From contig JAHBUS010000004.1 of NCBI GenBank assembly GCA_019637955.1, positions 1 to 64,000 of the forward strand: DNA of 64,000 nucleotides, given 5' to 3'. Each line of letters starts with the position of its first letter. Position 1 is the first letter of the stretch. Of this stretch, positions 35,421 to 43,591 are shown piece after piece. The DNA is from Pseudobdellovibrionaceae bacterium (GTDB lineage Bacteria > Bdellovibrionota > Bdellovibrionia > Bdellovibrionales > Bdellovibrionaceae). A program made the translations under genes and the position numbers. Below the pieces are notes generated by a model that saw only the letters and a list, made by a program, of their open reading frames with translations, was not told the DNA's origin and made no database searches.

Positions 35421-35494
35421 GTGAACTCCCTAAGCTTCCTTGCCTTGCATCCCGAGGGTGCGCCGATGGCGCCATCCTCTGATGCTCCCCAAAT

Positions 35495-35521
35495 TTATCG
35501 GTCTATTTGAGAGGAACTGTA
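35495..35521 (-). promoter_or_regulatory. candidate sigma-28 promoter of csrA
   Basis: Minus strand TACAGTTC (35521-35514), 11-nt spacer, ACCGATAA (35502-35495). Against TAAAGTTT-N11-GCCGATAA this is 6/8 and 7/8 with exact spacing, in the gap between flgL and csrA. Confidence 0.6.
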
Positions 35522-35531
35522 GGTATATTTT

Positions 35532-36623
35532 CTATTTCAGGAAGTCAAGAAGGCTAGGTTGTACGACACGGCCCGAAGTTTCGAGCGTGGCTTTGAGCGT
35601 GCTGTCGGTCCGCGTGATGTCACTGACGACTTGGAGCAGGTCGGCATCTTCGAGAGCCGAGGCGTTGCCCTTATTGTCGACAATCGCTTTCTGCAAAGAG
35701 TCGGTGGTGTGATTCAGGACCTGAATCCGGGCCCCGACTTGAGCACGGGCGTGAATCACCTGCGAAAGTGCCTGGTCGATGGTGTCGATGGAGCTTTGGA
35801 TCTGCTCCTTGTCGTTGACCCTCAAAGCGATCTCGAAATCCTTGATTGCCTGAAGGATATTAACCCCTTGCGAGTCGGTCTCGGGGGATTTGCTCTCAAC
35901 AAACTTGTGTTCAATCGAGGAGCTGGCCGATGCCGGGCCGCGCATGGGCAGCTCGTCCTTTTGGCGCATCAGGTTTTGCTCTTCGCGAAGACGCTCCTCG
36001 TGTTGGTACTCGATCAGCTCGTCGGTGGTCTTGGGCGTTTCGGCTTTGGGGCGGATAATCCCATCCTCGCCGACGCCCCTTCCTAAGAAAATTTTGTCGC
36101 CCGGAAGGTTCATGGCCACAAACGCATCTTTGTTGATGTGGATCTTCAGATCCCCATCGTCACCTTTATAATCGCCGGCGGTCGTAAAGGGAGCGGTCGT
36201 GGTTTTATGACCACCAAAAATGTAGCGCTCGCCAAGCTTGCGATTGCCGATCTGAACCGTTTGATTGAAGGTCTGCTGAACCTCTTCGGCCACCACGCGG
36301 CGGGTCTCGGGACTGGCGCTGGCATCATTGGCCTGCTGAATCGCGAGTTCTTTGAGGCGCATCATGGTCTCGGACAATTCACCCAGGGACTGGTCCGAGA
36401 ACTCCAAGAACGAGCGCGCGATGTCGATGTTTTTCACGAACTGTTTGCTGCCGCGCTCTTCGGTGCGGTTCGCCAGGACGCGGGCGGCGGCAATGGGATC
36501 ATCCGAGGGTTTGTTCACCCTCTTCTGAGTCGCGGCTTGGTTCTGCAAATCCACCATCTCGCTGCGGTTTTTTTGCAGGTTCCGCGTGACTTGGTCATAG
36601 CCCATTCGGTCCGTTACGCGCAT
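35532..36623 (-). CDS. flgL: hook-filament junction protein FlgL
   Basis: Second junction protein (HAP3) between hook and filament. Opening RVTDRMGYDQVTRNLQKNRS and RVNKPSDDPIAAARVLANR are the flagellin-family N-terminal D0/D1 region; the C-terminal coiled-coil region is ARAQVGARIQVLNHTTDSLQ to the end. 363 residues. It lies 4 nt after flgK and is the last gene before csrA. Confidence 0.94.
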   Translation of the reverse strand: MRVTDRMGYDQVTRNLQKNRSEMVDLQNQAATQKRVNKPSDDPIAAARVLANRTEERGSKQFVKNIDIARSFLEFSDQSLGELSETMMRLKELAIQQANDASASPETRRVVAEEVQQTFNQTVQIGNRKLGERYIFGGHKTTTAPFTTAGDYKGDDGDLKIHINKDAFVAMNLPGDKIFLGRGVGEDGIIRPKAETPKTTDELIEYQHEERLREEQNLMRQKDELPMRGPASASSSIEHKFVESKSPETDSQGVNILQAIKDFEIALRVNDKEQIQSSIDTIDQALSQVIHARAQVGARIQVLNHTTDSLQKAIVDNKGNASALEDADLLQVVSDITRTDSTLKATLETSGRVVQPSLLDFLK

Positions 36624-36627
36624 CTAG

Positions 36628-38040
36628 TTACAACCTCTTCAAATTCAAAACGGTGTCGAACATTTCGTCGGCCGTGCGGATGAGCCGCGCCGACGCATCA
36701 AACGTCTTTTGGAACTCGAGCATTTTGGTGGCCTCTTCATCGAGACTCACGCCGCTCACCGATTCGCGCAGCGTATTCACCTGCTGCAGAATATTGGCCT
36801 GCGCTTCGCGGGATTTGGTCGCGGTCTGCGTGATGACGCCGACGCGGCCCACTTGCGCATTGTAGTAGTCATCCATCGTGGCGGTGCCGCCATCCATGAC
36901 CTGCTTGTACTGGATCATCGAGATGACGTTCGCGATCGAGCCGTCACCGGGGGCGTTGATTTTCGCCGCCGTGGCAATGCGGCTCACGTCGTTGGTGATG
37001 TCGCGGTTCACGGTCATGTTCTTGGCCGCGCCCTCGACACCCTCGGTGGGGTTGAAGAAAAATCCGGCTTGCTTCCCGGTGCGGTCAAACCCCTCGCGGT
37101 GGGCGTCGTTCACTTCATTGGTCAAATTGTAGGCGAGCTGGTCCACCGTTTGGCGGATGTTGTCGATCACCTCATCGCGCACTTTGATCACGCCGCCGAT
37201 CTGGCCGCCCTTGATGCGGTCGGTGATGTCGAACGGGGGATGGCTGGGCGTGGGGCGCGCGTAGATCCGCACGCGGTTGTCGCTGCCGCCCTCGTAGGTT
37301 TCGAGGGTCGCGTTGTCGAGTCCCGAGACGAGCAAGGCATTTCCCGCGGTCGAAACGGTGATCGCGCCGCGGTCGCCCTCGGCGACTTTGACGTCAATCT
37401 TCTCGTGCAGCTGCTTCACGAGCAGATCACGGCGGTCGCGCTGATCGTTGGCGGGCGTTCCTTGCATCTCAACCTGGATGATGTCGCGGTTGAGCGCGGC
37501 GATCTCGCCCGTGATTTTATTGATCTCTTGAACGCCCGATTTGAGCTGAAGATTGATGTCTTTCTGGATCTCGGTGAGCTGCTTGTCGACGCGGCCAAAA
37601 TCCTGCGTCATCGCCTCGGCGGCTTCTTTCACGGCCGTGCGGGTCGTGGTGCTCTCGGGGTTGTTGCCGAGTTCGCGGTAGGCGTTGAAAAAATCCGAGA
37701 CGTACTGATTCAGGCCTTTGTTGGCCTGTTCGTTGAAAACCTGCTCCACGCGCGAGAGCGACTCGGCCTGGGCATCGTGAAAGCCTTTGTTGCCCGTTTC
37801 TTTTTGCAGCTGCTTTTCGATGAACGGATTGTTCACGCGCGAGACTTGAGCCGCGCGGGCGCCCATGCCCAATTGCAGACGGCCTTCCTGAATCGGCGGC
37901 GCCGTCACCGTGTCCACGCGCTGACGCGAATAACCCTCGGTGGTTTTGTTCGCGATGTTGTGCGAGACGGTTTGGAGCGACGTCTGGCTGTTCGCCATCG
38001 ACCTCTTTCCAATGTCCATCATCGCGTGGATCTTCGGCAT
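36628..38040 (-). CDS. flgK: hook-filament junction protein FlgK
   Basis: HAP1, first junction protein. N-terminal signature LQTVSHNIANKTTEGYSRQRVD, then NPFIEKQLQKETGNKGFHDA, RRDLLVKQLHEKIDVKV, and C-terminal SREAQANILQQVNTLRESVSGVSLDEEATKMLEFQK-type D0 region, all in the family order. At 470 residues it is near the lower end of FlgK sizes. Follows flgN by 16 nt. Confidence 0.95.
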   Translation of the reverse strand: MPKIHAMMDIGKRSMANSQTSLQTVSHNIANKTTEGYSRQRVDTVTAPPIQEGRLQLGMGARAAQVSRVNNPFIEKQLQKETGNKGFHDAQAESLSRVEQVFNEQANKGLNQYVSDFFNAYRELGNNPESTTTRTAVKEAAEAMTQDFGRVDKQLTEIQKDINLQLKSGVQEINKITGEIAALNRDIIQVEMQGTPANDQRDRRDLLVKQLHEKIDVKVAEGDRGAITVSTAGNALLVSGLDNATLETYEGGSDNRVRIYARPTPSHPPFDITDRIKGGQIGGVIKVRDEVIDNIRQTVDQLAYNLTNEVNDAHREGFDRTGKQAGFFFNPTEGVEGAAKNMTVNRDITNDVSRIATAAKINAPGDGSIANVISMIQYKQVMDGGTATMDDYYNAQVGRVGVITQTATKSREAQANILQQVNTLRESVSGVSLDEEATKMLEFQKTFDASARLIRTADEMFDTVLNLKRL

Positions 38041-38056
38041 TCGAGTCCCCTAAACG

Positions 38057-38584
38057 TCAGGCTTCTTTGCTGACGAAGTTACCGGCCTTTTCCGGGCCGT
38101 GAGCCATTTTACCTTGGTTGCCGTAAGTTTTTTTCGGAGCGAGCGTGTCTTTGACTTCGCCCATCGCACCGCTCAAGACGCTCAGCGCGCTCTGCGTGTA
38201 CGTCTCGTTCTCTTTGTTGATCTCACCCACCCGGCGGATCAAGATCTCGAGCGTCGCGTGAATGGCGCGCAGGCGGTCGCCGGCGGGGCCGGCCAAGCGC
38301 TGCGCGAGCTCAAGAAGTCGGGGCGCTTTGACGTCGGCACCGACAAGGTTCGCCAGTTCGCGAGCGTAGCGCTCGCGGGCGGTGTCTTGGGCGCGCAGCT
38401 TGTAGATCAAAGCTTCTTTGGTTTTATTGCTTTCATCGAGAGCTTCGAGGTTCGAAGCGATCAAGTTCTCTTTTTCTTTGCGCAAGAGATCCAGGAGCGT
38501 GCGGTAGAGTTTCGTGAAGTCTTCGAGGTTGGAAACCAACTTCGCGTAGGAGACTTCGATTTTTTGTTCTTTGGTCTCTTCCAT
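38057..38584 (-). CDS. flgN: FlgN-like export chaperone for FlgK/FlgL
   Basis: 175 residues, almost entirely helical and charged, matching the FlgN chaperone family: ETKEQKIEVSYAKLVSNLE, LLRKEKENLIASNLEALDES, and paired long helices after. Start ATG 38584 has AAGGAG 6 nt upstream. Position directly before flgK and flgL supports the assignment. A short tail (GNQGKMAHGPEKAGNFVSKEA region) is extra. Confidence 0.85.
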   Translation of the reverse strand: MEETKEQKIEVSYAKLVSNLEDFTKLYRTLLDLLRKEKENLIASNLEALDESNKTKEALIYKLRAQDTARERYARELANLVGADVKAPRLLELAQRLAGPAGDRLRAIHATLEILIRRVGEINKENETYTQSALSVLSGAMGEVKDTLAPKKTYGNQGKMAHGPEKAGNFVSKEA

Positions 38585-38659
38585 GAGACGCTCCTTTAAG
38601 CATTTTGTTTTCGCGAATCGCATCCATGCTGTTCGCGCGAAACGTCAGACGTGGAAACG

Positions 38660-38995
38660 TTATTCCCAAGACGCCTGTTCGTCGATCATCTTGCCCGCGA
38701 TCTTCTCGGCGTCGACTTTGTAGTTGCCCTCGTCGATCAGTTTCTGCAGGCGGGCGACTTTTTCTTCGTTGATATCGGGAGTGGACTTCGCGATGTCTTG
38801 CGCGCGTTTGATGTCTTGCGCGCGGGTCGAGAGGTTGACTTTCGCGGCGTCGGCACTGCCGAGATTTTGAAGAGCGTCCGCTTTCACGTCGTTCTTCACG
38901 CCCGCTTTCGCGCCATCAACCTTGTCGGTTTTGTCGGCCTTGCCGGTGTCACGCAGATTCAAATTTTGACCGACTTTATTGTGAGTAATCTTCAT
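38660..38995 (-). CDS. flgM: anti-sigma-28 factor FlgM
   Basis: Binds sigma-28 until the hook is finished, then is exported. The C-terminal sigma-binding part fits the family (VARLQKLIDEGNYKVDAEKIAGKMID), and the N-terminal half is Lys/Asp-rich and probably disordered. 111 residues. Its presence means a sigma-28 regulon exists in this organism, supporting the promoter calls in this window. Confidence 0.9.
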   Translation of the reverse strand: MKITHNKVGQNLNLRDTGKADKTDKVDGAKAGVKNDVKADALQNLGSADAAKVNLSTRAQDIKRAQDIAKSTPDINEEKVARLQKLIDEGNYKVDAEKIAGKMIDEQASWE

Positions 38996-39064
38996 GACTT
39001 CACTCCTCGAACTGACAGTAGGGATCTTCTAAAAATAGTATCATATTGGCACAGGGGGACCAAA

Positions 39065-39793
39065 TCATTCTGAGACGGACTTCGGTCCGTTTTCCACGCT
39101 CCAAAAAAAGCTCTTCGCCTCGGGGCTCAAAACCCCAATCGTTTGGCCTGCTTGCACGCTGGTCCCCTGCAGACCCGGACTCGGAAGACCCCTAAAAACC
39201 ATTTGGCTTTTAAGGCCGTTGGTATGGGAAACCTCCACCAAATGCTCCTCGGATCCGAGCTTGCGGGATCCCGTCAAAACCCCGTCCCACGGGGCTTTCA
39301 GGGAATTGGCCGACAAATTTGAGCCCAAACCCGGTTCTTGAAGTTGAGCTTCGTCCAAGGCGCCACGGTCGAAACGGTAAGTCAATTTTGAGGTCGATTC
39401 CGCGCCCGCCGGCCTCACCTGCATACCCGTAAAGTTTGAGTTCTCGCCGAGCGCGATCGGCCCACGCGGTTTGGCGACGGGAGTCTTGATCCCGAGCTGC
39501 GGGCCGTAACGATCAATGAGTTGATTGTAAATCATATCTTGAAGACCGAGGCCGCCCTTGTCGGCCCACTTGTCGAGATACTCGCCATCGAGCTGTTCGC
39601 GAAAAATCTTTTCGCCTTGCGAGACTTTCACAAGACCGCTCTCTTGAACGGTCCCGCGCATCGCTTTCATCATTTCGCCCAAGAATTGCCGCTCGTACAT
39701 CTTCGAGACTTCTTTGAGCTTGGCGTCCTGCTGTTCAGGCGTCGGGGCTTGACGGAGAGCCCGGGGCCCACCCTTCAATCCTTCAATCGACAT
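39065..39793 (-). CDS. flgJ: FlgJ-like rod-binding protein fused to a degenerate LytM/M23-like domain
   Basis: Residues 20-100 are the rod-binding domain of FlgJ (KEVSKMYERQFLGEMMKAMR, KIFREQLDGEYLDKWADKGG, LGLQDMIYNQL). The C-terminal 75 residues resemble the beta core of M23 endopeptidases (APWDGVLTGSRKLGSEEHLV, VSHTNGLKSQMV, VQAGQTIGVLSPEAK), but the zinc ligands including the final HxH are absent (FFWSVE instead). Usual FlgJ hydrolase domains are glucosaminidases, so this fusion is unusual and probably non-catalytic. Confidence 0.8.
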   Translation of the reverse strand: MSIEGLKGGPRALRQAPTPEQQDAKLKEVSKMYERQFLGEMMKAMRGTVQESGLVKVSQGEKIFREQLDGEYLDKWADKGGLGLQDMIYNQLIDRYGPQLGIKTPVAKPRGPIALGENSNFTGMQVRPAGAESTSKLTYRFDRGALDEAQLQEPGLGSNLSANSLKAPWDGVLTGSRKLGSEEHLVEVSHTNGLKSQMVFRGLPSPGLQGTSVQAGQTIGVLSPEAKSFFWSVENGPKSVSE

Positions 39794-40036
39794 ATCGGCC
39801 TTGGCTCAAAGCCGTCTCGCCACGGCTTTGAAAAAAGAAAGAAGGGGAAGTTGAGTCAGAGTTCGTCGTGCATCCTGCACTTAACTCTCTCTGCTTCGGC
39901 CTCGTGCCGCGAATCCTTCGCGACCGCTGACCTATTGCTTCTGTTTCCTGCGAGAAACTTTTTCGTGAGTGATCAGACCGTCCTTGGTTCGTGATCTCCG
40001 ACCCACCTTCCCCGAGCAACATCAACATCCTTGTCG
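39794..40036 (-). promoter_or_regulatory. long leader with CsrA-type GGA hairpins upstream of flgJ
   Basis: On the minus strand ACAAGGATGT (40034-40025) equals the core of the CsrA consensus. Further GGA sites sit in small hairpin loops: AAGGAC in the loop at 39988-39977, GGA in a 6-bp hairpin at 39922-39908 and GGA in a 5-bp hairpin at 39880-39868; others lie at about 39948 and 40000. A 9-bp stem near 39810-39833 precedes the flgJ start. It may be a CsrA-regulated 5' leader or a CsrA-titrating small RNA. Confidence 0.5.
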
Positions 40037-40041
40037 AAGCT

Positions 40042-40072
40042 GCTATATTTATTGTCATATATCTTGCGTCAA
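40042..40072 (-). promoter_or_regulatory. candidate promoter for the flgJ-flgL operon
   Basis: Minus strand TTGACG (40072-40067) and TATAGC (40047-40042), separated by 19 nt of AT-rich sequence, just after the flgI stop. Spacing is slightly long. Transcription would begin at about 40036, next to the CsrA-like site. Confidence 0.45.
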
Positions 40073-40087
40073 AACCAAAATCTATTT

Positions 40088-41083
40088 TCATAAAATTTCG
40101 AGTTCCCCGTGCAAAGCTCCAGCTGCCTTGATGGACTGAAGTAGGGTGATCAGGTCTTTGGGAGAGACGCCGAGTTTGTTCAGCGCTTGCACCAGATCAC
40201 CGACGGAGACGCCCGAATCCAAGACCGCGACCTTTTGTTCGATCGGCGTTTTTGAATCCTTGGTCATGACTTTTACCGAGAGATTTCCGTGAGCGATGGC
40301 GATGCGCGAGACTTTCACCCGCTCTCCGATAATCACGGTGCCCGTTTTTTCATTGATCACGACCTTGGCCTTTTGGTCGGGATTGATTTCGATCGCTTCG
40401 ATCGTGGCGAGGAGCTCGACGCCGCGGCCTTCATAGGCGAAGGGGGTGACGATGTCGATGGTGCCGCCGTCTTTGGCCGAGGCATACTGCCCGCCAAGTT
40501 CGCGGTTGATCGTGAGGACCGATCGCGAGGCGGTGATGAAATCGGGATTGTGCAGCGTTAGGCGGAACATTTTTCTCGAGGAGAAATCGCTCGAAACGTC
40601 GCGCTCAATAATGCCGCCATTGGGAACACGGCCGACGGTGGTGAACGCGTTTTTGCCGTCACCGCCGATCGAGATCGTGCCTTGCGCGACCGCGTAGACC
40701 TGTTCGTTGGCCGCGCGCAAAGGCGTTTGCAAAAGCGTTCCGCCTTCGAGCGAAGAGGAGTCACCGATCGCGCTCACGGTCACGTCGAGCGGATTTCCGG
40801 CTTTTCCGAAAGCGGGCATGGTGGCGGTCACGATGACGGCCGCCGCATTCTTGGATTCGACACTTTGATTTTCAAGCTTCACGCCCAGCTTGTCGAGCAT
40901 GCGCGCCAGTGACTTCGAGGTGAATTCGGATTTGCCGTCGCCCGTGCCTTTTAAACCCACCACGATGCCGTAACCGATCAGCTGATTCTCGCGCACGCCG
41001 CGGATGCTGGCGATGTCCTTCAAACGGGCCGCTTCGGCCGCAAGTCCCGCGAACAAGAGCGCGAACAACAGGAGGTGTTTCAT
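40088..41083 (-). CDS. flgI: flagellar P-ring protein FlgI
   Basis: Forms the periplasmic P ring. 331 residues with signal peptide LLLFALLFAGLAAEA and the strongly conserved LKDIASIRGVRENQLIGYGIVVGLKGTGDG-type start, NAAAVIVTATMPAFGKAGNPLDVTVSAIGD, VPNGGIIERDV, and C-terminal GVSVGDLVQALNKLGVSPKDLITLLQ. Overlaps the flgH stop by 4 nt. Confidence 0.97.
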   Translation of the reverse strand: MKHLLLFALLFAGLAAEAARLKDIASIRGVRENQLIGYGIVVGLKGTGDGKSEFTSKSLARMLDKLGVKLENQSVESKNAAAVIVTATMPAFGKAGNPLDVTVSAIGDSSSLEGGTLLQTPLRAANEQVYAVAQGTISIGGDGKNAFTTVGRVPNGGIIERDVSSDFSSRKMFRLTLHNPDFITASRSVLTINRELGGQYASAKDGGTIDIVTPFAYEGRGVELLATIEAIEINPDQKAKVVINEKTGTVIIGERVKVSRIAIAHGNLSVKVMTKDSKTPIEQKVAVLDSGVSVGDLVQALNKLGVSPKDLITLLQSIKAAGALHGELEIL

Positions 41084-41823
41084 AGGCTCGCCTTCTCTTT
41101 CTTGCGGATGCTCACGACATCGTACTGGGGATCGAGCAATTTGCCGGAACCCACGCCCTCGTCATTAAAGTCTTCGGGGCGGATCAATCCGGTGACGATC
41201 ACCTTGTATTCACGTTTGCCGATCATGAAAGGCTGTTGGCCTTTCACCCGGTAATTGCCGTCGGCCATGCGCTCGACGATGCGAGTGGGAACGGCTTCGA
41301 GCTGCAAGGGTTCGTCTTTTTCCTCGGACTTCGGCGCCGCGGGTGCCGAGGCCGGCGCGCGCTTGGCATCCCCTCCGCCGTCGGCGAGGTTCTGCTGAGG
41401 CTTCTGACTCTTGAGTTCTTCGTCTTCGAGCTGTTTCAGGAGCTTTTTGATGACCGCCACTTTGGTTTCGATCTGCTTTTGCGCGGCGCCCTCGATTTTC
41501 ACGTTGAGCAAGTCGCCCTCGCGGCGCGATTTGTTTTGCGCAAACAAGTACGCACCCTGACCGTCGTTGACCCACATCGAACCGGCCTGCGAGTGGATCT
41601 CGGCCTCTTCTTCCATGCGCTGACGGGTCATCCGCTTGTAATTGCGGTTCGCCACGTTGAGCATGTTCGGATTGTCCGAGAATTTTTCGATGGTCTCGCC
41701 TTCGGGCGTCGTGGGCACCAGCCCAACGCTCTCCTTGGCCGATTCCCACGTCGCGCAGCCCGCCGACAAGACGGCCGCCACGATGAAACATCCGAACAAA
41801 AGGGCGCGAAGCGAACTCATCAT
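41080..41823 (-). CDS. flgH: flagellar L-ring lipoprotein FlgH
   Basis: Outer-membrane L-ring component. Lipobox LSAGC near residue 22, then the FlgH core: GSMWVNDGQGAYLFAQNKSRREGDLLNVKIEG, and the C-terminal RMADGNYRVKGQQPFMIGKREYKVIVTGLIRPEDF followed by KLLDPQYDVV. An Ala/Pro/Glu-rich insert lies in the middle. Two adjacent ATG codons could start it; the first overlaps the flgA stop by 1 nt. Confidence 0.95.
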   Translation of the reverse strand: MMSSLRALLFGCFIVAAVLSAGCATWESAKESVGLVPTTPEGETIEKFSDNPNMLNVANRNYKRMTRQRMEEEAEIHSQAGSMWVNDGQGAYLFAQNKSRREGDLLNVKIEGAAQKQIETKVAVIKKLLKQLEDEELKSQKPQQNLADGGGDAKRAPASAPAAPKSEEKDEPLQLEAVPTRIVERMADGNYRVKGQQPFMIGKREYKVIVTGLIRPEDFNDEGVGSGKLLDPQYDVVSIRKKEKASL

Positions 41824-42791
41824 CACTGGATCCTCACCAAACCGCGTTCAACAATCTGACCCGAAACCATTTTTTGCGTCTCGAGATTTTTCATTTTGAC
41901 GTAATCGCCAATCGCACCCGACTCCTCGGCTTGCATCTGGCTTGAAACTTCGAACATGTCGTTTCCCGAGAGAACGCGGATCATCTGACCGCGGGACACG
42001 ACGACTTCTTTCTTGAGATCCGAACGGAACAACGGGCGTCCCAGACCGATCCCTTTGTTCAAAACACGGCCTTCAAGGTCGCTGGCCGTCGCGAACGCAT
42101 CGGCAGCGTAGTTCACGTCAAGCTCTTCCGTGCGCAGCGATCCCGTTTCGGGTTTCTCGCCCATGCTCATCACCTTGGTCGTCACGAGGGCTTTCGCCCT
42201 GGTTTGCAATGTGCCGGTCACGTACAATGTCTTTTCTTGACTCTCGAAATGCGCGCGCAGGGGAAGCAAGAAGCTCCCCGACACCTTGAGAGACGACAAA
42301 TCAAGTTCGTAGGCGTACATATCGCCGCGGCTCTCGAGCGCCGGGAGCTTGATGTCTTTAATCTTAAATGAACAGGTGTCGCACTTCTGCATGAGGGATT
42401 CGAGGATGAGCGCCGTCACCCGGGTCTGCGAAATGAGATTTTTCACCGCGCGGACCTTGATTTTTTCGGGAACAAAGTAGGTGAAGTTGTAACCTGAAAG
42501 CTCGGGTTGAACCGCGATCTTCTCTTTCAAGAGACGCACAAATTCGGGCCCGTTGAAGGTTTGCTCTTCGCCCGCGAACATGGCCTCGACCAGAACGGTC
42601 TGCCCGGCCTGCGTGATCGCCGCCGGAGACACGAAGTCGGCGCCGCCCAAGTCGCGAAGCTGCACGGGCTGACCCGCGCTCACTTCGTGAACCGCGGTGC
42701 TCATGATCGCGATCTCGGGACGTCGTCCCTGCGCCAAGACGGGCATCGCGATGAGAAGCTGTAAAAAGAGGATTCCTGCCGTTTTCAACAC
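41823..42791 (-). CDS. flgA: P-ring assembly chaperone FlgA
   Basis: Periplasmic chaperone for FlgI. GTG start at 42791 with GAGGT 6 nt upstream, signal peptide LFLQLLIAMPVLA, a divergent N-terminal half, and a SAF-domain C-terminus: VLNKGIGLGRPLFRSDLKKEVVVSRGQMIRV, then GAIGDYVKMKNLETQKMVSGQIVERGLV, which is typical FlgA. 322 residues, longer than E. coli FlgA. Confidence 0.9.
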   Translation of the reverse strand: MLKTAGILFLQLLIAMPVLAQGRRPEIAIMSTAVHEVSAGQPVQLRDLGGADFVSPAAITQAGQTVLVEAMFAGEEQTFNGPEFVRLLKEKIAVQPELSGYNFTYFVPEKIKVRAVKNLISQTRVTALILESLMQKCDTCSFKIKDIKLPALESRGDMYAYELDLSSLKVSGSFLLPLRAHFESQEKTLYVTGTLQTRAKALVTTKVMSMGEKPETGSLRTEELDVNYAADAFATASDLEGRVLNKGIGLGRPLFRSDLKKEVVVSRGQMIRVLSGNDMFEVSSQMQAEESGAIGDYVKMKNLETQKMVSGQIVERGLVRIQ

Positions 42792-42794
42792 TCG

Positions 42795-43580
42795 TTACCT
42801 CAGACTGTTCACGGTTTGCAGCATTTGGTCGGCCGCTTGAATCGCTTTACTATTGGTCTCGTATGCGCGCTGAGCGGTGATCATGTTCACCATCTCGTCG
42901 ACGATATTCACATTCGAAGACTCGATCTGCCCTTGCGCCAAGTAGCCGGTGCCCTGCAGGCCGGGGCGCACGGTGATCGGCTGGCCGCTCGCCGGCGTGC
43001 TCGTGTAGATATTTTTTCCCATCGACTTCAGACCCGTGGGGTTCACGAAATTGACGATATCGATCTGACCGATCTGACGGACTTCGTTGGTGTTGCCGAT
43101 CGTCACGCGCACTTCGCCCGATGACGAAATTTCGATGCCCGAAGCATCCGGAGGAATGGTGATCTCGGGCTGAAGAACGTTGGCATTCTTATCGACGATG
43201 CGGCCCTGGGCGTCTTTCTTGAATTGCCCGTCACGCGTAAACCCCACTTGTCCGTCGGGAGTCAGGACCTGAAAAAATCCCGCGCCTTCGATCTGCATAT
43301 CCAAGGGATTTTTGGTGATGCTCGAGTTCCCAAAAGACATGTCGCGCTGAATGGCGGCCGTGCGCACGCCCAAGCCGGTCTGCACGCCCGTGGGCGACAC
43401 CGAGTTGAGGCCCGTCGCGGCGCCCGGGTCCTTGGCATTTTGGTACATGAGATCTTCGAACTCGGCGCGCGATTTTTTGAAACCGGCGGTCGACACGTTC
43501 GCCAAGTTGTTGGAGATGACGTCCATGTTCGTCTGCTGCGCTTGCATGCCGGTCGCGGCGGTATTCAAAGCTTTTATCAT
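42795..43580 (-). CDS. flgG: distal rod protein FlgG
   Basis: 261 residues. N-terminal IKALNTAATGMQAQQTNMDVISNNLANVSTAGFKKSRAEF region and C-terminal SNVNIVDEMVNMITAQRAYETNSKAIQAADQML are the rod/hook signatures, and the central GVRTAAIQRDMSFGN fits FlgG specifically. Starts 11 nt after flgF ends. Confidence 0.97.
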   Translation of the reverse strand: MIKALNTAATGMQAQQTNMDVISNNLANVSTAGFKKSRAEFEDLMYQNAKDPGAATGLNSVSPTGVQTGLGVRTAAIQRDMSFGNSSITKNPLDMQIEGAGFFQVLTPDGQVGFTRDGQFKKDAQGRIVDKNANVLQPEITIPPDASGIEISSSGEVRVTIGNTNEVRQIGQIDIVNFVNPTGLKSMGKNIYTSTPASGQPITVRPGLQGTGYLAQGQIESSNVNIVDEMVNMITAQRAYETNSKAIQAADQMLQTVNSLR

Positions 43581-43591
43581 CGTTGATCCCC

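Noticed and set aside
36709-38073. 454-codon frame opposite flgK
   Set aside because: Antisense shadow of an unambiguous FlgK.
39783-40091. 102-codon open frame between flgI and flgJ on the minus strand
   Set aside because: AT-rich start, promoter-like sequence and hairpins inside, composition unlike a protein; explained better as the flgJ leader.
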